From the NCBI GenBank assembly GCA_029259935.1, contig JAJDEH010000353.1, positions 1-56,650 of the forward strand: DNA of 56,650 nt. The letters are read 5' to 3'. Below the pieces are notes generated by a model. That model made no database searches. It saw nothing but the letters and a program-made list of their open reading frames with translations, and was not told the origin of the DNA. Below are positions 44,655 to 53,181 of the stretch, one piece after another (the stretch's first letter is position 1; each line of letters starts with the position of its first letter). Both the position numbers and the translations under genes were made by a program. The DNA comes from Planctomycetota bacterium (GTDB lineage Bacteria; Planctomycetota; Planctomycetia; Pirellulales; Pirellulaceae).

Positions 44655-45028
44655 CTTGGGCCCTCATGGCTCATCACAATCAGAGCAAATCGCGGTAGTC
44701 ATGGCAGTTTGCTAACGTCGCTCGACCGCATCCGCCGTGCCGCCGATCGTAGCGGCCAAATGAAAGCGATGGACAGCTATACCCGCCGCGCAGTGGCTGT
44801 TGTCGCGCATCTAGCGCATCAACAACAACCAAGGCGGACGGGACCGCCCGGTTCATTTTTGGCGAAGTGTTCGCGACCCTGTTTCGCAAACTGAGAATCG
44901 ACGTCGCGCGAAGTCAATTCCAGGACACGAATGGCCGGCCGCAATATCTAACCGACGGTCGAGCGCCGATTCGCGAATTGATCTAATCGCCGGATTCGAT
45001 TCCGGATTCGCCTTCCAGCGAGCTTTGC
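44655..45028. other. 374-base gap without a recognised gene
   Basis: Short frames on both strands have no starts or signals worth calling. The region leads into the REP cluster that surrounds the transposase gene. Confidence 0.4.
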
Positions 45029-45079
45029 TTACCCCAATGGGGTGTCACGGTTTTGCCAGTTACCCCAACGGGGTGTCAC
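45029..45079. repeat. two direct copies of a 20-base palindromic unit
   Basis: TTACCCCAATGGGGTGTCAC (45029-45048) recurs with one change at 45060-45079, a 31-base period. Each copy contains the palindrome ACCCCAA/GGGGT. The second abuts the REP copy at 45078. Confidence 0.85.
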
Positions 45080-45117
45080 AACGAAGCCCGGGATCGCGCA
45101 GCGCACCCCGGGGTTGC
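45078..45117 (+). repeat. REP element, left copy
   Basis: This 40-base palindromic unit (ACAACGAAGCCCGGG, a GCGCAGCGC centre, CCCCGGGGTTGC) is the inverse of 45711-45750 with few mismatches. The two flank the REP-associated transposase. Confidence 0.85.
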
Positions 45118-45135
45118 GATGTTTCCAACATCGAT

Positions 45136-45185
45136 AAACCCCGAAGGGGTTTTACATAGGCCAGGCTGGGACAAAAGCCTGGCCT
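45136..45185. repeat. two short hairpins at the 3' end of the transposase gene
   Basis: AAACCCCGAAGGGGTTT (45136-45152) is a palindrome. AGGCCAGGCT (45158-45167) pairs with AGCCTGGCCT (45176-45185) as a perfect 10-bp stem whose end touches the transposase stop codon. There is no T run, so it is more likely a REP-type element than a terminator. Confidence 0.7.
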
Positions 45186-45640
45186 CACTCCCAAACGTAA
45201 CGCTCATCTAATTCCAGTCTGTATTTCGCACACAATCGCCGAAGCTCGTCTTGGAACGATTCATGCCGATGGTGTTCTTCTTGATTTGTGATGTAGCCTT
45301 TCAGGGAATCGACATGAGACGGGCTAATTGAAAACGCTCCGTAGCCGTGTTGCCAATGAAATTGGGCGAGTTGTGGTTGCTGCAACTTGATCCATTTGGT
45401 CGAGTCTCGTTTTAGATCGCGAACCAAATCCGCGACGGTGACACATCTGGCCAATCGGCAGAGGAGATGCACATGGTCTTCGACACCTCCTATTGCGAGG
45501 GCTGAAGACTCGAAGTTTTTGCAAATGCCGGCGAGGTATCGATAGGTTCGTTCTCGGAATTCTACATCCTTCAAAAAAGGTTTTCGGTGCTTGGTTGAAA
45601 ATACAATGTGGACGTAGATTTGGGCCAATGATTGTGGCAT
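45185..45640 (-). CDS. REP-associated tyrosine transposase (IS200/Y1-like)
   Basis: This 151-residue protein has the HUH motif in EDHVHLLCRL, the family opening YVHIVFSTKHRKPFL, and a catalytic Tyr in LKGYITNQEEHH. These are the features of Y1 transposases (single-strand DNA nicking and joining). Its length is typical, with no obvious break. It is bracketed by inverted copies of a 40-base REP at 45078 and 45711, with further palindromes at both ends, which is the hallmark of RAYT genes that spread REP/REPIN sequences without being a normal insertion sequence. The start at 45640 is the first ATG of the conserved fold. Confidence 0.9.
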   Translation of the reverse strand: MPQSLAQIYVHIVFSTKHRKPFLKDVEFRERTYRYLAGICKNFESSALAIGGVEDHVHLLCRLARCVTVADLVRDLKRDSTKWIKLQQPQLAQFHWQHGYGAFSISPSHVDSLKGYITNQEEHHRHESFQDELRRLCAKYRLELDERYVWE

Positions 45641-45710
45641 GATTCTCGACCTCGCTCTTGTAATTGTAGGTAAGTGAAACGCCCTTTGGGGTTTGGGCAA
45701 TCGTGGCCTT

Positions 45711-45750
45711 GCAACCCAGGGTGCGCTGCGCGACCCTGGGCTTCGTTGTT
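45711..45750 (-). repeat. REP element, right (inverted) copy
   Basis: This is the reverse complement of the 45078-45117 unit with few changes. A further small palindrome, AACGCC-GTT-GGCGTT, follows at about 45752-45766. Confidence 0.85.
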
Positions 45751-45844
45751 GAACGCCGTTGGCGTTGGCCGGACACTCAATCAGCGTCTGTCCCCACATT
45801 TCACCTCGGCGACGAAAGAACTCTCAACTCAACGGGTATGATCC

Positions 45845-48800
45845 CTATTCCGAAACCGGCGCGAAGCCGCGGCGCATGGTGTTTTCGGTGATCGTTCTGG
45901 GCAGGACGAACTGTAACAAATAGTCGTCGCCGCCCGCTTTGCTGCCGATGCCTGACATTTTGAATCCGCCGAAAGGCTGGCGTCCGACCAGCGCGCCGGT
46001 GATGCCTCGGTTGATGTAGAAATTACCGACCATCACTTCTCGGCTGGCTCGTTCGATGCTGCTGGGCGTGCGCGAGAAGATGCCGGCGGTCAGCGCGTAA
46101 TCGGTGCCGTTGGCGATCTGGATGGCTTCGTCGAGATTGGCTGCACGGATGACCGCCAAAACGGGGCCGAACACTTCCTCTTGGGCCAGCCGGGCGTCGG
46201 GGGCGATGTCGGCGTAAATGTGCGGACCGACGAAGAATCCCTGTTCAGCAAGAGGCCCCACGTCGACGGCTAGCACTTCGCGGCCTTCACCTCGGCCGAT
46301 CTCGTTGTACTTACGAACTCGGTCCTGCGATTCTTGGTCGATCACGGGCCCGACGACCGTGCCCGGTTCCTCGGCGGGGCCCACTTGCAAACTGCGGGCT
46401 GCTTCGACCAGTCGTTCGATGAAAGCGTCGTAAACTTCGTCCAGCACGATCGCGCGACTGCAGGCCGAGCACTTTTGACCTTGAAAACCAAAGGCGCTGT
46501 GAGTCACGCCCAACACGGCTTCATCCAAATCGGCCGTGGCGTCGACGATCACCGCGTTCTTGCCGCCCATTTCGGCGATGACTCGTTTGACCATCGTACC
46601 CGACGTGGCCGAAACCTGAGCAGCCGTCGTGTTGATCGCCAGTCCCACCGCGCGGGATCCGGTGAAGGCAATGAGGGCAACGTCGGGATGTTCAACCAAC
46701 GCGGCGCCGGCGACCTCGCCCTTGCCAGGCAGGTAGTTCAACACGCCCGGTGGCAAATCGAGATCTCGAAAAATCTCCATCACCAGCGCTGCCGTGACCG
46801 GCGACTGCTCGGCCGGTTTGAGGATCACGGTATTCCCGGTGGCCAGCGCGGCGGCAGCCATGCCGGTGAGGATCGCGATCGGAAAATTCCAAGGGGCGAT
46901 GACCGCGGTCACTCCGCGAGGAATGTAATGAAAACGGTTCTCTTCGCCCGGCACGTCGGCTCCCGAGGATGCTTCAAGATCGACCGCGGCCTGCGAATAG
47001 AAATCCAAAAAATCGATGGCCTCGCAAACATCATTGGTCGCCTCACGCCACTCCTTGCCGCACTCCAGCACCTCCCAGGCAGACAGTTCAAAAAACCGAT
47101 CACGCATCACTTGGGCGGCGCGGCGCAGGTAGTCGGCCCGCTGTTCCGCGCCCAGCCGGTCCCACGCCGGCAGCGCCTCTCGGGCGGCGACGACGGCCGT
47201 TTCGCAATTTTCGTGCCCGGCCAAACTCACTGTACCGATGACTCGATCCTTGAAAGATGGGTCGACCGAATCGATCCGCTGGTCGGTTTCCACCGATTCG
47301 TTTCCGATCACCAACGGATAGATACCGCCGAGCTGGCCTTTCACATTTTCGATTGCCGTGAGCATCGCTTGCCGATTCTCTTCGACGGCGAAATCAATGG
47401 GAGGTTCGTTGCGAAAGGTGGCTGTCAGCGCAGCGGTTGGCTCGTTGCTCATCGCGTCGACTTCCTGTGAGTCATCAGGTTTCGTGGTAGTGTGCGTCTC
47501 GGCATCGGCCGGGTTCTCCAACAGTTTTTCCGGCGCAACTTGCTCGGCCAATCCGGCGCGGACGAACGAGTCGTTGGACGTGTTTTCCAGCAAGCGACGG
47601 ACCAGGTACGCCATCCCTGGAATCAATTCACCGTACGGCATGTAGATTCGCAGCCGGTGTCCCGCTTTTACGATGGCGTGCTTTTCGGGGTCGGCCATTC
47701 CGTACAGCATTTGAATTTCAAAACCGCCGTCGGGCAGTTCGAAGTGTTCCGCCACGGCCATGGCGTGGGCCAGCGAACGGAGGTTGTGCGAACCGAGAGC
47801 GGGCCGCAGGTGTTTGTAATTGGCCATCAAAAAGCGATTTTGGCGTTCGAAGTTGGCATCCGACTGCCACTTCTGCTGGTAGACGGGGATCGGCCAGTCC
47901 GACGCTTGTGCATGCGTCGTTTCGTAATCCCAATAGGCCCCTTTGACCAATCGCACCCAAACCGGTTTCCCCCGCCGCTTGGCCCAATCGCACAGCGAAT
48001 GCAGGTCCTGTTCGCTATCCTGCAAATAACATTGAATGACGGTTCCCACATCGCCGATGTCGCGAAACTCGTCTTCCATCAAGACATCCTTGAAGATGCG
48101 CAGCGTCAGGCTCTTCTTGTCGTACGATTCCATGTCGACATTAATGAACGCTGAATGCTGGCGAGCCACGCGCAGCAATTGACGAAACCGCTCACCCGCC
48201 CGGCGCATGGCGGCCGCGGGATCGATCGCGTCGAACTGGCTGTCCAGCGCCGAAAGCTTGATCGAAAGGTTCATGCGGGGCAGTTTCCCGGTCACGCCTT
48301 GATCGATCCGCGATACTTCCGGCCAGTCGTTCACCGTGGGGGCGATGTTCTCAATCAATTCGACGTAGGCGCGAAAGAACCTTTCGGCTTCCACTTCACT
48401 GGCCACCGCCTCGCCCAGAATATCGAGCGTAAATCCTCGGTTCGCTTGCCGTTCGCGCTGGGCGGCCGCGAGCACTTCGCGAGTATTCGTGCCGGCGATG
48501 AAGCGCCGAGCAAAATCCATGGCGCTCAGCCGGGCCGCTCGGGCGACGGCGGCGCGGGTCATCGAAGTCCGCCGCGCCAACCCCAGGGCCACGCGGGCCG
48601 GCATCGGCAGGCGGTCTTGCACATCGTGGAGATACTCGTCCAAGTGAGCCACAACGGAGTCGCCGCCGCCGAGCATCGGCAATACGTCGACGAAACGAAA
48701 CATCTCGACCTTGAGGGCCTCGTCGTTCATGGCCCACGACATGATGCGGTCGTCCCACCAGCGACGTTGAAACACGTGCGGCTGGCTTCGGTCCAGGTTC

Positions 48801-48907
48801 GCGAACAGCGACGTGCCGATTTCGCGGGTGCGCGCCTCGATCGCCTTCAACGCGGAAGGTTCCACGTCGTCAAGAAACGAGCTGTTGTTGGCGTGACTCT
48901 GCGACAT
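45845..48907 (-). CDS. putA: bifunctional proline dehydrogenase / glutamate semialdehyde dehydrogenase
   Basis: This 1020-residue enzyme oxidises proline to glutamate. The N-terminal part (about 40-455) is a proline dehydrogenase FAD barrel: NLSIKLSALDSQFDAIDP, NVDMESYDKKSLTL, WVRLVKGAYWDYETTHAQ and QMLYGMADP. A linker (about 470-500) leads to the aldehyde dehydrogenase domain (about 505-1015) with PWNFPIAILTGM, FTGSRAVGL, EMGGKNAVIVD and catalytic Cys near 813 in FQGQKCSA. There is no N-terminal DNA-binding domain, so it is not the autoregulatory E. coli type. The frame is open upstream, but the ATG at 48907 fits the family. It is transcribed alone. Confidence 0.93.
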   Translation of the reverse strand: MSQSHANNSSFLDDVEPSALKAIEARTREIGTSLFANLDRSQPHVFQRRWWDDRIMSWAMNDEALKVEMFRFVDVLPMLGGGDSVVAHLDEYLHDVQDRLPMPARVALGLARRTSMTRAAVARAARLSAMDFARRFIAGTNTREVLAAAQRERQANRGFTLDILGEAVASEVEAERFFRAYVELIENIAPTVNDWPEVSRIDQGVTGKLPRMNLSIKLSALDSQFDAIDPAAAMRRAGERFRQLLRVARQHSAFINVDMESYDKKSLTLRIFKDVLMEDEFRDIGDVGTVIQCYLQDSEQDLHSLCDWAKRRGKPVWVRLVKGAYWDYETTHAQASDWPIPVYQQKWQSDANFERQNRFLMANYKHLRPALGSHNLRSLAHAMAVAEHFELPDGGFEIQMLYGMADPEKHAIVKAGHRLRIYMPYGELIPGMAYLVRRLLENTSNDSFVRAGLAEQVAPEKLLENPADAETHTTTKPDDSQEVDAMSNEPTAALTATFRNEPPIDFAVEENRQAMLTAIENVKGQLGGIYPLVIGNESVETDQRIDSVDPSFKDRVIGTVSLAGHENCETAVVAAREALPAWDRLGAEQRADYLRRAAQVMRDRFFELSAWEVLECGKEWREATNDVCEAIDFLDFYSQAAVDLEASSGADVPGEENRFHYIPRGVTAVIAPWNFPIAILTGMAAAALATGNTVILKPAEQSPVTAALVMEIFRDLDLPPGVLNYLPGKGEVAGAALVEHPDVALIAFTGSRAVGLAINTTAAQVSATSGTMVKRVIAEMGGKNAVIVDATADLDEAVLGVTHSAFGFQGQKCSACSRAIVLDEVYDAFIERLVEAARSLQVGPAEEPGTVVGPVIDQESQDRVRKYNEIGRGEGREVLAVDVGPLAEQGFFVGPHIYADIAPDARLAQEEVFGPVLAVIRAANLDEAIQIANGTDYALTAGIFSRTPSSIERASREVMVGNFYINRGITGALVGRQPFGGFKMSGIGSKAGGDDYLLQFVLPRTITENTMRRGFAPVSE

Positions 48908-49654
48908 TCCCACGATTCTCCGTGGACCCTTATACCTCTTGTATTTTATGTCTGCAATGACGCGAGGGCAGCAAGCCTGTTTGGGGATTGCGTGGCTGGA
49001 CACTCTGCCGATGCGTGCCAGGCGTCCACGACGATCGGTGGACCTGCGGCGCGAAGCCAAGGTGACCAACCAACGTCGGTCGACCATGTGTAGCTGCTGT
49101 TGGACGCCTGTCCGCGGTCGTCGATCGGCCCTTTCCCTCGCTGGCGTTTCGCGGCAGTAACCGCCGCCATTGCCCGATATGTTATTTTTGCGAACGTGGG
49201 TGGCAGTGCGGCTAGTGCTTGTTTCGCCACCTGATGCGGACGCGGAACGTTGCACGACCTTGGGACACCACCTCGGGAAACGAGAAGCGGGGCAGTCGTG
49301 ACCGTGTAACATACGGCAACTGCATGCGCTGGGGATGAGCCTCGGTCCGTCCGCGCTCGACCGAAGAGCCAGAATTCACTGGCGGATTCGACCAAGTCCT
49401 CCATTTTAGACGAGCGATTGCCCGTCTGTATTCTACACAACTCAGCCGTTCCTTGTTGGCTTCATTTGCATCGTCGCGAGCTGAGCACGGGACACCAAGC
49501 GGATTTGCATCGCGACGCCGTCTTCCGTCGCGAACTGGGATTGACGGGGGCTAGCAGATGGGGGACTCTTCGGGCGCGGCGAACATTCAAGTCCATGATG
49601 GCGAAATTGTTCTCAGTAGCGGTGACGACTGCCGTTCCGGTCCCGCGAGGAAAA
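48908..49654. other. 747-base gap upstream of putA
   Basis: This gap lies between divergent putA and the methyltransferase. A 164-residue minus-strand frame (48946-49440) and the 5' part of a plus frame lack recognisable features and reasonable starts. The putA promoter should be here. I see nothing else definite. Confidence 0.4.
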
Positions 49655-50448
49655 ATGACCAACTTGCTACTACCATCGTCTGCGGAGAGTCCGCCGCTAT
49701 CGGAACGCCGTGGCACGCTCAACACCCTGTTGACCGATCTGTGCCGACAGCAGATTGCCATCGATCCGGACAACGGCTATTTGCACGAGCATTCTCAGCC
49801 ACGGGCGATTGAGAACCACGTTCAGACATTTTGCCGATATGTGAGATACTTGCCGCCCGGCGGAACCATTCTAGATTGGGGAGTCAGCACGCGCCGGATA
49901 GCTGTCTGCTGCGTGCCGCGTATGACGGCCGCTTTGAGCTTCACGCGTGCGACTTTCCTCCGCCTGAGCGTTACCGGCTCTTTCACGATTTCGCCGAAGT
50001 GTCCTACAGGCAGTTGGTGGATACGGTTGAAGTTCCGTACGCATCGTCGTCGTTCGACGTGGTGGTTGCATCCGGCGTTCTCGAACATGTGGCGATGGAC
50101 TACGAATCACTGAAAGAACTCTACCGGATTCTGAAAGTCGACGGCGTGTTGATCATCTCGTACCTGCCGAATTTTCTTTCCTACAAGGAGTGGATCAGGC
50201 GCTCCATCCAGCGGCAAGGTTTTCATAGACGCCTGTACGGCATTCGCGAGACGAAACAGCTTCTAAAGCGAAGCGGGTTCTATCCGGAATTCGGAAGTTA
50301 TCACTCGTTCTTTTTCGACCGCCTGCTGGCACGGGCGGGCATCCGCCCGTCACAACAAATCTCCACCGCGCTTGCGGCGGCAGGTTCACCGCTTTGCACT
50401 TTTTCCTCAACGCTTTTCTTCATCGCGAAGAAAGTTGCTTGCATGTAG
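49655..50448 (+). pseudogene. SAM-dependent methyltransferase with a frameshift
   Basis: The N-terminal 75 residues (starting MTNLLLPSSAES, ATG 49655 after GCGAGGAAAA) end at GGTILDWG, the first part of the SAM-binding motif. The continuation, HAPDSCLLRAAYDGRFELHA, is in the -1 frame and runs to 50448, with the later motifs SSFDVVVASGVLEHVAMDYE and LYRILKVDGVLIISYLPN. The switch falls near 49882, after GGGGA. One missing base, or a -1 slip there, would restore a class I methyltransferase of about 264 residues. It is either a recent inactivation, a sequencing error or a programmed frameshift. The codon pattern of both halves looks normal. Confidence 0.75.
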
Positions 50449-50752
50449 TCGAACTCGGCCTGAGTCTCGGCCGGCAGATGTGGAACGGGAGCATACGTTG
50501 CACGCGCGCCGTCATGTACTTGCCTGATTTGCCCAGCCTTCCGCGGCTCACTAAATCGAACCGGTTCTCGCGCGCACCCTTCGTCACCCAAATCGAGTCA
50601 CATTGACCCATCTGACGCGGTTCCGCTAGACTCCCGCCCTCCCGATTTTAGTGCTTTTTCAGGATCAAGAACTTGCCGAAGCTGGCTGTCCAGCAGTGCT
50701 AACTGGTCAAAAGACGACGACCGATCCCAGACATCCTCGAAGGACCCAACCG
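50449..50752. other. 304-base gap, no gene seen
   Basis: The gap lies between two plus-strand genes. It ends with AAGGACCCAACCG, a usable ribosome binding site for the MBL gene. Frames inside are short and unconvincing. Confidence 0.4.
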
Positions 50753-52267
50753 ATGCGCTTTCAAGTACTTTCGCACGCCGGACTGATGGTCAACAGCAAT
50801 GACACGACGTTGCTTACCGATCCTTGGATCGTGGGCAGTTGCTATTGGCGGTCGTGGTGGAATTATCCCCCAGTGTCTCGATCGCTGGTCAACTCACTAA
50901 AGCCCGACTTCATTTATTTGACCCACATCCATTGGGACCATTTTCAAGGGCCGTCGCTGCGCAAGTTTCCCAAGACAACGCAAATTCTCGTACCCAAGGG
51001 TAACTACGGCCGCATCAAGCGCGATCTCAACCAGATGGGATACCACAATATTCGCGAGTTGCGTCATGGCCAGTCGGTTGAACTGAGTCCGGGTTTCAAA
51101 GTGACGTCGTATCAGTTCGGTGTCTTCCTGGATAGCGCCTTGGTAATCGAAGCCGATGGCGTGACAATTTTGAATGCCAATGACGCCAAGTTCATGGGGG
51201 GGCCTTTAAAGCAAATCGTCCAGCGTCACGCTCCAATCGACTTCACGCTCCGCAGCCACAGTTCGGCCAACTCGCGGCTCTGTTACGAGATCACCGACGC
51301 GCCGGAAACTCCCGTCGACGACATCGAACATTACATCCACGATTTCGCGGAGTTCGCCAAAGCGACCGGCGCGCGTTACGCCGTTCCCTTCGCCAGTAAC
51401 CATTGCCATTTGCATCGGGACGCCGTTCACTTTAACGAAGTCGTCCAGACGCCGTTGATGGTGGAAGAGTATTTTCGCCAGCATGGCATCGACAGCCCCC
51501 ACGTCAAGGTGATGGTCAGTGGTGATTCGTGGTCCAGCGAGACCGGCTTTGATATCCCCGAAAACGATTACTTTTCCAACCGCCAACAGCACTTGCGCGA
51601 ATATGCCGCAGCGAATGAAGAGAAACTCGAAAAACAGTATCGCCGCGAAGAAAAAGCGACGGTGCGGCTCGCGGACATGGAGGCGTATTTTGGAAAGCTG
51701 TTCAAGGCCACGCCTTGGTTTCTCCGGCGACCGTTTAAGAATCAACCGATCACGTATGTTCTAAAAGCCGGAGAACGACAGTCGATATTCCAAGTCGATC
51801 TCTACAAGAAAACGGTGACCGAGTTGGATTCGTACGACGACGAAAGTCATCCAACACAGATCCATACTTCGGCGTTCATCATGCGGCAGTGTCTAAAGCT
51901 GGATCTGTTTTCGCATCTAGCCATTAGCAAACTGGTCAAATACCGCGTGACCTCAAAGACGCAAAAAGTCTTGAAGCGTCTGAATCTGCTGTTCAATCTG
52001 ATGGAATATGATTGGCTGCCGATGCACCGGGCCTTCCGCCCGCGAGTGTTGGAAACTTACGCCTTGCGGTGGCGTGAAATCGGCCTCTACGCGCAACTGC
52101 TGCGCGATCTGTTCTGGCATCGCGAATTGGATACAGCCAAGTACCTGTACCCGATGACGAAGTCCGCCAAACAACGCGACTCAAGCCAAAATCGGCCGAA
52201 CCAAAACAACAACCTACCAACAAAATGGGGTTTCTGGCCCATCTTTTCCAAGCGACACCAAAGTTAA
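50753..52267 (+). CDS. MBL-fold metallohydrolase, UlaG/CMAH-like
   Basis: This 504-residue protein has the metallo-beta-lactamase metal motif HIHWDH at 58-63 after DPWIVGSCYW, and a later SNHCHLHRD. The first 280 residues form the MBL fold of the type seen in UlaG and CMP-Neu5Ac hydroxylase relatives. The last 220 or so (from about residue 285) are helical and unassigned, ending in a basic tail. No Rieske ligands are visible, so a hydroxylase reaction is unlikely. Its substrate is unknown; surface glycan metabolism is a guess supported only by the neighbouring methyltransferase. The ATG at 50753 is preferred to the longer frame. Confidence 0.8.
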   Translation: MRFQVLSHAGLMVNSNDTTLLTDPWIVGSCYWRSWWNYPPVSRSLVNSLKPDFIYLTHIHWDHFQGPSLRKFPKTTQILVPKGNYGRIKRDLNQMGYHNIRELRHGQSVELSPGFKVTSYQFGVFLDSALVIEADGVTILNANDAKFMGGPLKQIVQRHAPIDFTLRSHSSANSRLCYEITDAPETPVDDIEHYIHDFAEFAKATGARYAVPFASNHCHLHRDAVHFNEVVQTPLMVEEYFRQHGIDSPHVKVMVSGDSWSSETGFDIPENDYFSNRQQHLREYAAANEEKLEKQYRREEKATVRLADMEAYFGKLFKATPWFLRRPFKNQPITYVLKAGERQSIFQVDLYKKTVTELDSYDDESHPTQIHTSAFIMRQCLKLDLFSHLAISKLVKYRVTSKTQKVLKRLNLLFNLMEYDWLPMHRAFRPRVLETYALRWREIGLYAQLLRDLFWHRELDTAKYLYPMTKSAKQRDSSQNRPNQNNNLPTKWGFWPIFSKRHQS

Positions 52268-52320
52268 CTCGCGGTCCGCGACGACGTTTTACTTCGACGA
52301 TGTTTTACTTACCGTCAGTT

Positions 52321-53064
52321 CTACTTCACTGTCACCTTGCCTGAAGCCGCCCACTCGACACCGCGCCTTAGCAACGACTGAAACGAGGCGTTCTCGCGAG
52401 CACGATGATCGTGGCCTAGAACATTGTGTACCACGCGGCCTTTGCCGTAAGGCTTCACGTAGACGATCGGTTCGACTTTGTCGCTCCAGTCCGAATAGGC
52501 GGATGCCAGAACTTCGATTTCCGCATCGCCGCTTAGCTTGGCGTACAGTTCGTCGTCCGCTTCAAAGTCCTTGAGGCCGGCGGAGATCGGATGATCCGCC
52601 TTGCCGATCTTGACCGTGAACTTGCCGCGTGGTCCGTGGCCACCCACGCCTTTCTTCCAAGTTCGGCCAATCAACTTTTGATACTCGTCCCAGTCTTGAA
52701 ACGAGCTGCAGGAAAAATGCAACGGCACCAAGCCCTTGCCGCCGGCGACATACTTCAGCAAACCGGCCTTCGCTCCTTCGCTCGGTTCCGGTTGTTTCCA
52801 AAAGCCGTAGTTCAAAACGACGGCGTCGTATTGGTCGAGCGACGAGGATTCAAAAATCCCGATGTCTTCGCAAACCTTGACATTAAATCGGCCCGAATCT
52901 TCCAGGATTTCGACCGTCTGATGCGTGGTACCCCGCCAGTCATGAGCGCCCACGTCGAACCCGGTCACGACCAAAACGTTCAGTTTTTCCTGACAGATTG
53001 CCTCGTCAGCCGCCGCAAACAGAAGCACGCCCAGGGCCAAGATGAAAGAGATCGAGTGTCGCAT
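52321..53064 (-). CDS. ThuA domain protein
   Basis: This 247-residue exported protein has a signal peptide (about 1-24). The class I amidotransferase-like fold of ThuA follows: VLVVTGFDVGAHDWRGTTHQ, YDAVVLNYGFWKQP, GLLKYVAGGKGLVPLHFSCS, then GKGRVVHNVLGHDHRARE. ThuA-like proteins take part in trehalose or keto-sugar use in other bacteria and are very common in planctomycetes, often with DUF1501 and DUF1080 genes. Catalysis is uncertain. The gene is divergent from zwf, and their shared 117-base gap probably holds both promoters. Confidence 0.88.
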   Translation of the reverse strand: MRHSISFILALGVLLFAAADEAICQEKLNVLVVTGFDVGAHDWRGTTHQTVEILEDSGRFNVKVCEDIGIFESSSLDQYDAVVLNYGFWKQPEPSEGAKAGLLKYVAGGKGLVPLHFSCSSFQDWDEYQKLIGRTWKKGVGGHGPRGKFTVKIGKADHPISAGLKDFEADDELYAKLSGDAEIEVLASAYSDWSDKVEPIVYVKPYGKGRVVHNVLGHDHRARENASFQSLLRRGVEWAASGKVTVK

Positions 53065-53181
53065 GAGGTACCTTTCCCAGATTGGTTAAACTTCCGATGA
53101 TGTATTCGGCGGCTCACGGCAAGCTGAACTCACGGAGACCGGCGAGCCTGATATTGTAGACACGTTACAGAAGGGATTTCC

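Noticed and set aside
46334..47470. 378-residue plus-strand frame opposite putA
   Set aside because: The aldehyde dehydrogenase domain is clearly encoded on the minus strand here.
48946..49440. 164-residue minus-strand frame upstream of putA
   Set aside because: No ribosome binding site, no recognisable domain and uneven composition; it also occupies the expected putA promoter region.
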